A DNA stretch of 55,491 nucleotides from Bog-159 sp035308525 (GTDB taxonomy: Bacteria > Acidobacteriota > Terriglobia > Bryobacterales > Bryobacteraceae), in contig DATGGM010000331.1 of assembly GCA_035308525.1 (NCBI GenBank), positions 1-55,491 on the forward strand, in the 5' to 3' direction. Each line of letters opens with the position of its first letter. Positions within the stretch are counted from its first letter, which is position 1. Shown one piece after another: positions 25,737 to 34,412 of this stretch. The position numbers and the translations under genes are program-made. The notes beneath the pieces were generated by a model. It made no database searches, was not told the DNA's origin, and was given only the letters and a program-made list of their open reading frames with translations.

Positions 25737-27040
25737 GGGAGGCTGCCCTGGTAGTCGGCATGGAGAAGTCGGGCCTGGCGTCGATCCAACTGCTGTTGGC
25801 GCAGGGCGCTACCGTGCGCGCCACGGATCTGAAGCCGCACGCGCAATTACCCGGCAACGTGCCGTTTGAGCTGCAATCGGACGCGGTCTTTGAGAATTGT
25901 GATTTGATCGTGATTTCCCCGGGGGTGCCTGCGGATCTGCCGGCTCTGGTGCAGGCGCGCAAACGGGGGACGCGCGTGATCGGGGAGGTGGAACTGGCCG
26001 CGCCATTCCTGCGCGGCCGCACCATGGGGATCACCGGCACAAATGGCAAGACCACCACTACCGCGCTGGTGGGCCATATTCTGCGCGCGTGCGGCATCCC
26101 GGCCCAGGTGGGCGGCAATATCGGGACTCCGGTGGCTGCCATGGTCGAGAGTTCCCGGCCGGACCAGTGGAATGTGCTGGAGCTTTCCAGCTTTCAGCTC
26201 GAGACTATCGCCAAGTTTCACGCGGATATCGGGGTGGCGCTGAACGTTACGCAGAATCATTTGGATCGGCATCACACGTTCGCCAATTATGCGGCGGCCA
26301 AGGGGCGGTTGTTCGAGACGCAGCGGCCTGGGGCGTTCGCAGTGCTCAACGCCGACGATCCGACCTGCGTGAGCTACGCCTCGCTGACCGCGGGAGCGCC
26401 GCGCTGGTTTAGCGGCACCCGGCCTGTAACGCCGGGAGTCTGGCTGGCGGGCAACTTGATCCAGTTCGAGGGAAGGGTGCTGATGGACGCGCGGGAGATT
26501 CCCATTCGCGGGCGCCACAATATCGAAAACACCATGGCGGCGGCCGCCGCGGCGAACCTGGCGGGCGCCCCGCTGGAGGGTATCGCCGCGGCGGTGCGCA
26601 CGTTCAAGGCCGTGGAGCATCGCCTGGAATTCGTGCGCAACCTGGACGGCGTGGATTTCTATAACGATTCGAAGGCCACTAGCGTGGACGCCACGCTCAA
26701 GGCGCTGGACGCTTTCCCCGGCGGGCTGTGGGTGATCCTGGGCGGCAAGGACAAGGGACTGGATTACACAGTGCTGCGGGCTCCGCTGGCCGCCAAGGCG
26801 CGGGCGGCGCTGCTGATCGGCGCAGCGGCGCCCAAGATCGCGGCGGAACTGGACGGCGCGCTGCCGTTGGAGCAAGCCGGCACGCTGGAAAACGCCGTAC
26901 GTTTCGCGCGCGCGCACGCGCGCCCCGGTGATACCGTGCTGCTGGCGCCGGCCTGCGCCAGCTTCGATCAATTCAACAGCTACGAGCATCGCGGCCAGGT
27001 TTTCAAGAGCCTGGTGCAACGACTGGAGCCGGCACACTAA
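25733..27040 (+). CDS. murD: UDP-MurNAc-L-Ala:D-Glu ligase
   Basis: MurD adds D-glutamate to UDP-MurNAc-L-alanine. The 435-residue protein starts with a nucleotide-binding VVGMEKSGLAS, carries the ATP loop GITGTNGKTTTTALV and the LELSSFQLETI segment. NVTQNHLDRHHTF and FYNDSKATSVDATLKAL follow, and it closes with LLAPACASFDQFNSYEHRG, typical of MurD. The ATG at 25733 overlaps the mraY stop and gives the usual short N-terminus. Its stop shares one base with the ftsW ATG. Confidence 0.96.
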   Translation: MREAALVVGMEKSGLASIQLLLAQGATVRATDLKPHAQLPGNVPFELQSDAVFENCDLIVISPGVPADLPALVQARKRGTRVIGEVELAAPFLRGRTMGITGTNGKTTTTALVGHILRACGIPAQVGGNIGTPVAAMVESSRPDQWNVLELSSFQLETIAKFHADIGVALNVTQNHLDRHHTFANYAAAKGRLFETQRPGAFAVLNADDPTCVSYASLTAGAPRWFSGTRPVTPGVWLAGNLIQFEGRVLMDAREIPIRGRHNIENTMAAAAAANLAGAPLEGIAAAVRTFKAVEHRLEFVRNLDGVDFYNDSKATSVDATLKALDAFPGGLWVILGGKDKGLDYTVLRAPLAAKARAALLIGAAAPKIAAELDGALPLEQAGTLENAVRFARAHARPGDTVLLAPACASFDQFNSYEHRGQVFKSLVQRLEPAH

Positions 27041-28179
27041 TGGCGCAAACTATCAAAACCGACTGGACCCTTTTCGGCACTACCATCGGCATGTCCGTTT
27101 TTGGGGTGGTCATTCTTTATAGCGCCTCGTCGGTGGTGGCTGAGCTGAAGTTCGGTTCGTCGTGGCACTTCGTCTTGCGGCAGGCGCTGTGGCTGGCTCC
27201 GTCGCTGGCCCTGATGATGTTTCTGAAGCGGACCCACTACCGGAAACTGCAGAATCCGGCGGTGGCGTTCGCCGCCATCGGGCTGGTGGTGATGCTGCTG
27301 GGCATTGTATTCTTTGTGGACTCTGCCCACCACCGGTGGCTGCGCATGGGTCCGCTGGGTTTGCAGCCTTCGGAACTGGCAAAGCCGGCCCTGGTGGTCT
27401 TTCTGGCCTATTTCGTGGCCTGGCGGGCGCAGGCGATCAATACCCGCTACACGCTGTACCCGGCCATGCTGGCGGTGGGACTGGTGATTCTGGCTGTGGT
27501 GATCGCGGACCTGGGCACGGCAGTCGTGCTGGGGGTTACGGCCACGGTGGTCTTTTTCGTGGCGGGGCTGCACTGGCGATTCTGCGTGGCGGCGCTGGGG
27601 ATCGCGCTGGCCGGGCTGACGTTGTTCATCGCGCTCAAGCCTTATCGGCTGGCGCGGATCGTAGGGTACGTAGATCCCGGCTTCAAGATCGTCGCGCGCA
27701 TCGATCCGGGGGGTCACATCCAGCAGTATTTGCACCAGTCGCTGACTTCGCGCGACACCAGCTACCAGTCCGAGCAATCCAAGATCGCGGTGGGGACGGG
27801 TGGGGTGATAGGCGCGGGGCTCATGCAGGGCAAGCAGAAGCTGCTGTATCTGCCGGAGGCCCACACCGACTTCATTTATGCGGTAGTGAGCGAGGAAATG
27901 GGCTTGCTAGGTTCGGTGGGGGTGCTGCTGGCCTTCGTGCTGATCCTGTGGCGCGGACTGCGGGCTGCGGTACGCATGCCGGACGCTTTCGGGCGCTACC
28001 TGGCGCTGGGGATCACGACCATGGTGGTGGTGCAGGCGCTGATGAACATCAGCGTGGTGCTGGGGATGATGCCGACCAAGGGGATCCCGCTGCCGATGAT
28101 CAGCTCGGGAGGCAGTTCGCTGCTGTCGACGCTGGCGTCGCTGGGGATATTGATGAATGTGTCGGAACATGCGGGGTAG
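27040..28179 (+). CDS. ftsW: Septal peptidoglycan polymerase FtsW
   Basis: A 379-residue SEDS glycosyltransferase of the inner membrane with about ten helices. Family motifs include LYSASSVVAELKFG near the N-terminus, WLRMGPLGLQPSELAKPALV, the loop containing YQSEQSKIAVGTGGVIGAGL, and the C-terminal GMMPTKGIPLPMISSGGSS. Together with FtsI it would make septal glycan. The place next to murG supports FtsW rather than RodA. Confidence 0.95.
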   Translation: MAQTIKTDWTLFGTTIGMSVFGVVILYSASSVVAELKFGSSWHFVLRQALWLAPSLALMMFLKRTHYRKLQNPAVAFAAIGLVVMLLGIVFFVDSAHHRWLRMGPLGLQPSELAKPALVVFLAYFVAWRAQAINTRYTLYPAMLAVGLVILAVVIADLGTAVVLGVTATVVFFVAGLHWRFCVAALGIALAGLTLFIALKPYRLARIVGYVDPGFKIVARIDPGGHIQQYLHQSLTSRDTSYQSEQSKIAVGTGGVIGAGLMQGKQKLLYLPEAHTDFIYAVVSEEMGLLGSVGVLLAFVLILWRGLRAAVRMPDAFGRYLALGITTMVVVQALMNISVVLGMMPTKGIPLPMISSGGSSLLSTLASLGILMNVSEHAG

Positions 28180-29257
28180 CCGCGGCCAGGCGGCTTTCCT
28201 GCTGGCCGGAGGCGGGACCGGCGGCCATATCATCCCGGCGCTGGCGGTGGCGCGGCAACTGCGGCAGCGGGGCCATTGCGTCTTTTTTCTGGGAACGGAG
28301 CGCGGGCTGGAGGGCAAGCTGGTGCCGCGCGAGGGTTTTCGCTTGGAACTGATCCGGATCGGGGGGCTTAAGCGGGTGGGCCTGCGGCAGACGGCCGCTA
28401 CTCTGGTTCAATTGCCGGTCAGCATTCTGCAGGCAGGCGGGCTGCTGGAACGTAATCGTGTGGCGGCGGTTTTCAGCATGGGGGGCTATGTGGCGGGTCC
28501 GCCGGTGATCGCGGCGCTGCTTCGCCAGGTGCCGGTAGTAGTGATGGAGCCGAACGCCATACCTGGATTTACGAACCGGCGGATCGCCATGTTCGTGCGG
28601 CGGGCGCTAATCAGCTTTCCGGAGACGGCGCGCTATTTCCCCGCGGGCCGCACGGAGGTGACCGGACTGCCGGTGCGGGAAGAGTTTTTCGCGCTGCCTC
28701 CCAAGCCGCGTATCGGGAGGTTTACGGTGCTGATCACCGGCGGCAGCCAGGGCTCGCGCACGCTGAACCAGGCGGCGCGGCAGAGCTGGCCGTTGTTCCG
28801 CCAGGCCGGGTTGGAGATACGGATGATTCATCAGAGCGGCCCCGCGGCCTACGAGGAATTGCGGGCGGCCTTCGCCGAATCGGGCCTCGAGGGCGAGGTG
28901 GTGCCGTTCATCGCGGATATGCCGGGCGCGTTCGCCCAGGCCGATCTGGTGGTGTGCCGGTCGGGGGCGGGCGCGGTCGCGGAACTGGCCGCGGCGGGTA
29001 GGCCGTCGATTCTTTCCCCGTTTCCGTTCGCGGCCGATCAACACCAGTTGCGAAATGCCGAAGCGTTCGCGCGGGCGGGTGCGGCGCGCCTGGTGGAGGA
29101 TCGGGAGATGCGCGGCGAGAAGCTGTACGAGACGGTGGCGCAACTGGCCGGCGATCCGGCGGAATTGGAGCGCATGAGCGCGGCGGCTCGCCGACTGGCG
29201 CATCCCGGCGCGGCCAGCCGCGCGGCGGACGTGATGGAGGAAGTGGCGGGCAAGTGA
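28169..29257 (+). CDS. murG: UDP-GlcNAc:lipid I N-acetylglucosaminyltransferase
   Basis: MurG makes lipid II at the cytoplasmic face of the inner membrane. The 362-residue GT-B protein has the first glycine loop LLAGGGTGGHIIPALA, the middle FSMGGYVAGPP and MEPNAIPG, the second loop LITGGSQGSRTLNQA, and the donor-binding CRSGAGAVAELAAAGRPSILSPFP in pieces. I start at the ATG at 28169; an ATG four codons upstream (28157) is possible. Both overlap the end of ftsW. Confidence 0.95.
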   Translation: MRGSRGQAAFLLAGGGTGGHIIPALAVARQLRQRGHCVFFLGTERGLEGKLVPREGFRLELIRIGGLKRVGLRQTAATLVQLPVSILQAGGLLERNRVAAVFSMGGYVAGPPVIAALLRQVPVVVMEPNAIPGFTNRRIAMFVRRALISFPETARYFPAGRTEVTGLPVREEFFALPPKPRIGRFTVLITGGSQGSRTLNQAARQSWPLFRQAGLEIRMIHQSGPAAYEELRAAFAESGLEGEVVPFIADMPGAFAQADLVVCRSGAGAVAELAAAGRPSILSPFPFAADQHQLRNAEAFARAGAARLVEDREMRGEKLYETVAQLAGDPAELERMSAAARRLAHPGAASRAADVMEEVAGK

Positions 29258-29291
29258 CACGGGTGACGCATTTTTTGATTGACAGCGGCGC

Positions 29292-30698
29292 ATGAAGCCG
29301 AAACAATACGATAAGGAAATGTTTTTTAAGAAGCAGCACCTGCATTTCACGGGGATCGGTGGAATCGGTATGAGCGGCATCGCGGAAGTGCTGCTCAATC
29401 TTGGCTATACCATCAGCGGATCGGATCTGAAGCTGACGCCCATCACCGAGCGCCTGGCCGCCATGGGCGCCGCGATCCACGAAGGCCACACCGCCGCGAA
29501 CGTGGCCGGAGCGCGGGCGCTGGTGGTGAGCTCGGCGGTGGACGAACAGAATCCGGAGGTGCAGGAGGCGCGCCGCCTGCAGATCCCGGTGATCCCCCGC
29601 GGGGAGTTGCTGGCCGAGTTGATGCGCCTGAAGTACGGCATCGCCATCGCGGGCAGTCATGGTAAGACCACTACCACGTCGCTCACGGCGACCATTCTGA
29701 ATCACGCCGGGCTGGACCCGACAGTGATGGTGGGCGGGCGGGTGGCGGCCATGGGCGGCTCCAACGCGCGGGTGGGCCACAGCGATTTCCTGGTGGTGGA
29801 ATCCGATGAGAGCGACGGCTCGTTTCTGAAGCTGGCGCCCATCCTGGCGATCGTCACCAACATCGACCGGGAGCACGTGGACCACTACCCCTCGATCGAC
29901 GCCATCCGCGAGGCATTCATCGAATTCGTGAACAAAGTGCCCTTCTACGGGGCGGCTATCGTCTGCCTGGAGGACGATAACGTCAAGACGATCCTGCCTT
30001 CCATCCGGCGGCGCACCATTACATATGGTGGCAGCACGCAGGCCGATCTCGAAGCCGCGGAAATCTGCTGCGGCCCGTTCGCCAGCGACTTCAGCCTGCG
30101 GTACCGGCAAACGGACCTGGGACGCTTCCATCTGCGCATCCCCGGACGGCACAACGTGTTGAACGCCACGGCGGCGGCGGCGGTGGCCCTCGAACTGGAG
30201 GTGGCGCCCGACCTGATCCGGGAAGCGCTGGCCAGCTTCAGCGGCGTGGACCGGCGTTTCCAGACGCGCGGGGTAGAGCGCGGTATCACGGTGATCGACG
30301 ATTATGGGCACCATCCGACGGAGATTCGGGCCACCCTGGCGGCCGCCCGATTGTGCGGCTTCCGGCGGATTCACGTGCTGTTCCAGCCGCACCGGTATAC
30401 ACGCACGTTTCACCTGCTGGACGATTTCGGGCGCGCCTTCCACCAGGCGGATACGGTCCTGATTCTGGATATCTATGCGGCCTCGGAGCGGCCCATCGAA
30501 GGGGTGAACGCGGAAGCGCTGGCGGAGCGCGTCCGGCAGTTCGGGCACCGCGGGGCGGAATACGTGGGGACCATCGAGCGCGGCGTGGAAGCGCTGCTGG
30601 CGGTGGCGGAGCCCGGAGACCTGGTGCTGACGCTGGGCGCGGGGAGTGTCTGGCAGGCGGGGGATCTGGTGCTCGGGAAGCTGAGAGAGGCGGCATGA
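29292..30698 (+). CDS. murC: UDP-N-acetylmuramate:L-alanine ligase
   Basis: MurC adds L-alanine to UDP-MurNAc. The 468-residue protein has HLHFTGIGGIGMSGIAEVL near the N-terminus, the ATP loop IAGSHGKTTTTSL, the VESDESDGSFL segment, NIDREHVDHY, and the C-terminal VIDDYGHHPTEI with FQPHRYTRT. These are all standard. murB, often found next, is missing; the stop overlaps the ftsQ start (ATGA). Confidence 0.96.
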   Translation: MKPKQYDKEMFFKKQHLHFTGIGGIGMSGIAEVLLNLGYTISGSDLKLTPITERLAAMGAAIHEGHTAANVAGARALVVSSAVDEQNPEVQEARRLQIPVIPRGELLAELMRLKYGIAIAGSHGKTTTTSLTATILNHAGLDPTVMVGGRVAAMGGSNARVGHSDFLVVESDESDGSFLKLAPILAIVTNIDREHVDHYPSIDAIREAFIEFVNKVPFYGAAIVCLEDDNVKTILPSIRRRTITYGGSTQADLEAAEICCGPFASDFSLRYRQTDLGRFHLRIPGRHNVLNATAAAAVALELEVAPDLIREALASFSGVDRRFQTRGVERGITVIDDYGHHPTEIRATLAAARLCGFRRIHVLFQPHRYTRTFHLLDDFGRAFHQADTVLILDIYAASERPIEGVNAEALAERVRQFGHRGAEYVGTIERGVEALLAVAEPGDLVLTLGAGSVWQAGDLVLGKLREAA

Positions 30699-31486
30699 CG
30701 CGCGAGAAAGCACGCAAACCGTTTCCGTGGCGCTTCTGGCTGACCGCGCTGGCATGGTGCGCGGTATTTGTCTCGAGCGCGGTGGCCGCGCGCAAGGCGC
30801 GCAACTACATGCTCGACAACCCCCAGTTCGTACTTTCGATCGAGCAGCCCGGCGCGGTGTCGATCGAGGGCGCCACCTATGCATCGCGCGTCAAGCTGCT
30901 ACGGGTTTTCGCGGGGGATTACGGCCGCAGCGTTTTCGCGGTGCCGCTGGACGAGCGCCGCCGGCGGCTGCTGGCGGTCGACTGGGTGGAGGACGCCACG
31001 GTTTCGCGCGTCTGGCCGAATCGCCTGGCGGTCCGCATTTCCGAACGGCAACCGGTGGCGTTCGTCAGCCTGCCGTTGCGCAGCGGCTCGGCGGCGCGAT
31101 TTCTGCTGGTGGACGGGCAAGGCGTGCTGCTGGATCCGCCGCCGCGCGCGCAGTTCGCTTTTCCGGTGCTTACCGGGCTGACGGACGATCAGACCGATTT
31201 CGAACGGCGTGTCCGGGTGAGAGCCGTGGAGAACATGATGGACGGGCTGGGAGCGCTGGGCCAGAACATTTCCGAGATCAATGCCGCGGCTCCCGAGGAC
31301 CTCACCGTGGTAGCGCAGGTGGAGGGGCGGCCGCTGGAACTGGAGATGGGGGACGGCAATTATGCCAGGCGCCTCCAGAATTTTGTGTCCAGCTATCCGG
31401 AGATTCGCAGGCACATGCCCAACGCGAAGGCCTTCGATTTGCGGCTGGACGACCGTATTACCGCCAAGGAGCCGCCCAAACAATAA
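30695..31486 (+). CDS. ftsQ: Division protein FtsQ
   Basis: A 263-residue bitopic membrane protein: basic cytoplasmic tail, one helix (FWLTALAWCAVFVSSAVAA), then a POTRA-like domain with VAVDWVEDATVSRVWPNRLAVRISERQPVAFV in pieces (about residues 85-125) and a beta domain (LLVDGQGVLLD). It bridges cytoplasmic and periplasmic division proteins. The ATG at 30695 overlaps murC. Its stop shares one base with the ftsA ATG. Confidence 0.92.
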   Translation: MTREKARKPFPWRFWLTALAWCAVFVSSAVAARKARNYMLDNPQFVLSIEQPGAVSIEGATYASRVKLLRVFAGDYGRSVFAVPLDERRRRLLAVDWVEDATVSRVWPNRLAVRISERQPVAFVSLPLRSGSAARFLLVDGQGVLLDPPPRAQFAFPVLTGLTDDQTDFERRVRVRAVENMMDGLGALGQNISEINAAAPEDLTVVAQVEGRPLELEMGDGNYARRLQNFVSSYPEIRRHMPNAKAFDLRLDDRITAKEPPKQ

Positions 31487-32676
31487 TGGAATCGCCGAAA
31501 ACATTCGATGCTGTGGGCCTGGACGCGGGAAGCGACTGGACGCGCTGCGTCATTTGCCGCCTGGAGGACAACCGGCTGCGGCTGTTAGGTTGCGGGTCGG
31601 CGCCATCGCAAGGCTGGGTCAAGGGACTGATCGGGGACCATACGGCGGTCTCGCAGGCCATGCTGGCGGCGCTAAGGGGAGCTGAAGCCAACGCGCAGGT
31701 CTCTGTGGAGACTGCGGTGATAGGGGTAGGAGCCACGGTCCGGGGTGCCAATTGCCGCGGATTGCACGATCTGGGGCGCGTGCGCACGGTCGAGCAGCGC
31801 GACGTAAATCGCGCGGTGGAACGCGCGCGGCGGGTACTGCTGCCGGAAGACGCCATGATCCTGCAGATGTCGCCGCAGGATTTCCTGGTGGACGGCCACC
31901 CCGGCCATAGGGATCCGCGCAAGATGATGGCGGGCCAGATAGAAGCAAACGTCTACCTGGTAATGGCGTCGTTGCGGGAGCACGAGTGCCTGGTGGGCGC
32001 CGTGAATCACGCGCACATGGCGGTGGAGGAGACGGTTTTCGAAGCGCTGGCCGCGTCCTACGCGGCGGTGCTGCCGGAAGACCGGCGGGAGGGTGCCGCG
32101 CTGCTGGACATCGGCGCGCAATCCTCCGAGTTGGTGGTGTATTACGACAATTCGCTGGAGCTGGCGGTAAGCCTGCCCATCGGAGGGGATCACTTCACGC
32201 GCGATGCAGCGCGCGGGCTGCGCATCAGCTTCGAGGAAGCTGCCGCCATTAAGCACGAGTTCGGCTGCGCCAGGGCGGATGCCACGCCCGAGAACTGCTT
32301 TGTGGAAGTGGCTTCGGGCGAAGACCGGGACGTACCGCGCAGAACGCTCAACTGCATCCTGGAATCTCGCGCCGTAGACCTGTTTCAGATCGTGCAGCGG
32401 GAGTTGGTGCGGGTAGGGATGAACGGCGCGCTGATGGGCGGTATGTTCCTGGCGGGCGGGGGCGCGCGGCTGGAGGGCATGTGTGAAATCGCCGAGCAGG
32501 TGCTGCGGTGCCGGGTGTGCAACGCGCTGCCGGTGGGAATCGAGGATTGGCCGGAGGAACTTTGCGATCCGGCATGGAGCACGGTGGCCGGGCTGGCGAT
32601 GTACGCTGCCAAATTGAAATCGCAGCATGAGATACAGAAGCAGTCGTATGGGTTGTTGGGGAAGATTTTGAAATAA
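31486..32676 (+). CDS. ftsA: Division protein FtsA
   Basis: A 396-residue actin-like ATPase that tethers FtsZ to the membrane. Visible are the N-terminal phosphate loop region (VGLDAGSDWTRC), the 1C subdomain, ALLDIGAQSSELVVYYDNSL (phosphate 2), GGDHFTRDAARGL, and the adenosine motif MFLAGGGARLEGM. The C-terminus ends in QKQSYGLLGKILK, an amphipathic membrane-targeting helix. It is slightly shorter than usual. Its start is coupled to the ftsQ stop. Confidence 0.94.
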   Translation: MESPKTFDAVGLDAGSDWTRCVICRLEDNRLRLLGCGSAPSQGWVKGLIGDHTAVSQAMLAALRGAEANAQVSVETAVIGVGATVRGANCRGLHDLGRVRTVEQRDVNRAVERARRVLLPEDAMILQMSPQDFLVDGHPGHRDPRKMMAGQIEANVYLVMASLREHECLVGAVNHAHMAVEETVFEALAASYAAVLPEDRREGAALLDIGAQSSELVVYYDNSLELAVSLPIGGDHFTRDAARGLRISFEEAAAIKHEFGCARADATPENCFVEVASGEDRDVPRRTLNCILESRAVDLFQIVQRELVRVGMNGALMGGMFLAGGGARLEGMCEIAEQVLRCRVCNALPVGIEDWPEELCDPAWSTVAGLAMYAAKLKSQHEIQKQSYGLLGKILK

Positions 32677-32729
32677 GCCGCCGATGGACGGATACGGATG
32701 ATAGGCAAGAAAAACTGAAGGAGAACGGA

Positions 32730-33902
32730 ATGGGGCTGATTGATTCGGAAAACGACGATTTGAAGTACGAGATTCAGGAAGAGGCGGCGGGTGGCGCGCG
32801 CATCAAGGTGATCGGGATCGGCGGCGGCGGCTGCAATGCGGTAGCGCGGTTGTTTCGCGAGGGCATGGCCGGCGTGGAGTTCTGCGCCATGAACACCGAC
32901 GCGCAGGCGCTGGCGGCTTGCGAGGTGCCTATCAAGCTGCAGCTCGGCGCCAAGATCACCAACGGGTTGGGCGCGGGCTACAACCCGGAGGTCGGGCGGC
33001 AGGCGGCTCTCGAGAACACCGACAAGATTGTCGAGACGCTGCAGGGCGCGGATATGGTGTTCGTCAGCGCGGGGCTGGGCGGCGGGACCGGGACCGGCGC
33101 GGCGCCGGTGATCGCCTCACTGGCCAAGGAACTGGAGGCGCTGACCATCGCGGTGGTCACCAAGCCGTTCACCTTCGAAGGCCCGCGGCGCATGCGGCTG
33201 GCCGAGCAGGGAATGGCCAAGCTGGCTTCCACTGTGGACACGGTGATCGCCATCCCCAACGACCGGCTGCTGTCGCTGGTGTCGCGCGGCACCAGCTTCT
33301 TCGAGGCTTTTAAGCTGGCCGACGATCTGCTGCGCCAGGCGGTGCAGGGCATCAGCGACATCATCAACACGCCTGGCATCATCAACCGCGACTTCGCGGA
33401 CGTGAAGGCCACCATGCTGGGGATGGGCTATGCCATGATGGGCACCGCGACGGGACGGGGTGAGCATGCCGCGGTGGATGCCGCCCGCCAGGCCATCAAT
33501 TCTCCGCTGCTCGAAGACTCGCGCATTAACGGCGCGCGCGGCCTGCTGATCAATATCACAGGGTCGAGCCGGCTGGGCCTGCACGAGGTCAACGAGGCCT
33601 GTTCCATTATCCGCGAGGCGGCCAACTGCGAGGACGTGCAGATCAACTTCGGCGTGACCATGAACGAATCGCTGGCGGACGCCGTGAAGATCACGGTGAT
33701 CGCCACGGGGTTCCAACCGCATTACCTGTCTGTTATCGAACAGCCCGCACCCCCGCCGCAGCCGGTGTTCGTGCCTGAGCCGATCGCGGTCGCGCCGGCG
33801 GTCGAACCGGAGCCGGTGGTGAACGGGGAACCGGAACCGGCCTTCGATCCCGAAGATCTGGATACGCCGGCTTACCTGCGGCAGGGGCGCTTGCTGAACT
33901 AG
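32730..33902 (+). CDS. ftsZ: Division GTPase FtsZ
   Basis: The bacterial tubulin that forms the Z ring. The 390-residue protein has VIGIGGGGCNAVARL, the tubulin signature GGGTGTG at 117-123, the synergy loop region NRDFADVKATMLGMGYAMMG, a variable acidic and proline-rich linker (about 330-375), and the C-terminal FtsA-binding peptide as DTPAYLRQGRLLN. AAGGAG at 32718-32723 is a strong ribosome site, which fits the high level of FtsZ needed. It is the last gene of the cluster. Confidence 0.97.
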   Translation: MGLIDSENDDLKYEIQEEAAGGARIKVIGIGGGGCNAVARLFREGMAGVEFCAMNTDAQALAACEVPIKLQLGAKITNGLGAGYNPEVGRQAALENTDKIVETLQGADMVFVSAGLGGGTGTGAAPVIASLAKELEALTIAVVTKPFTFEGPRRMRLAEQGMAKLASTVDTVIAIPNDRLLSLVSRGTSFFEAFKLADDLLRQAVQGISDIINTPGIINRDFADVKATMLGMGYAMMGTATGRGEHAAVDAARQAINSPLLEDSRINGARGLLINITGSSRLGLHEVNEACSIIREAANCEDVQINFGVTMNESLADAVKITVIATGFQPHYLSVIEQPAPPPQPVFVPEPIAVAPAVEPEPVVNGEPEPAFDPEDLDTPAYLRQGRLLN

Positions 33903-33918
33903 CGCCGCCAACGGCGCT
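33901..33918 (+). terminator. Hairpin directly after ftsZ
   Basis: AGCGCCG (33901-33907), loop CCAA, CGGCGCT (33912-33918) forms a perfect 7-bp stem that starts inside the ftsZ stop codon. There is no T run after it, so it would be an imperfect intrinsic terminator or an mRNA 3' stabiliser. Confidence 0.45.
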
Positions 33919-34352
33919 CTGTTGGGTCTGTGCGGGGAGGATGACGACGTGTCCCTTCTTGTGCCAGGCCTCGGCATAGCGGTGGGCCTCGGCGATCTGT
34001 TCGAGTGAATAGCGCCTGTCGATCACCGTGCGCAGCTCTCCGGCCTCGATCAGCCCTCCGACCACAGCATAGATACCACCTCTCTTCAAGGCTTGCATGC
34101 TGCGCGAGAAACCGCTCTTGCCCACGTGTCGACGATGACGTCATAAACCCGGCCCGCCTTCGAGAAATCTTCGCGGGTATAATCGAGCACCTGGTCGGCG
34201 CCGAGAGACTTCACTAGATCCCGGTTGGCGGTGCTGCACACTCCCGTGACATGCGCTCCGAAGTGCTTGGCGAGCTGTCATGTTGGACGGCTTGATCGCC
34301 AGTAAAGCTTTCCTTCTGGCGGGCCGTACCGGTAATAGACGGCGGCTTTCAC
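33919..34352 (-). pseudogene. Decayed zinc-less alcohol dehydrogenase/quinone oxidoreductase (MDR) gene
   Basis: Reading leftward from a GTG at 34352, the start VKAAVYYRYGPPE is that of an MDR oxidoreductase. It then jumps, after an in-frame TGA near 34280, to the nucleotide-binding domain LAKHFGAHVTGVC and SLGADQVLDYTREDF. A one-base deletion near 34125 shifts the frame to GKSGFSRSMQALKRGG. Another gap of perhaps 50 residues leads to the C-terminus LRTVIDRRYSLEQIAEAHRYAE and KKGHVVIL. Roughly half of the expected 310-330 residues are missing. The natural stop is also lost: the frame runs on antisense into the end of ftsZ. Confidence 0.85.
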
Positions 34353-34412
34353 GGTGGCCCTCAGGATCTCGATGGACGGCGCGGTAAGATATTGACCTGA
34401 GAAGAGGCTAAC

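Noticed and set aside
28908..30884. A 658-codon minus-strand frame opposite murG, murC and ftsQ
   Set aside because: Antisense to essential genes with textbook motifs; the translation is Arg/Pro/His-rich without structure.
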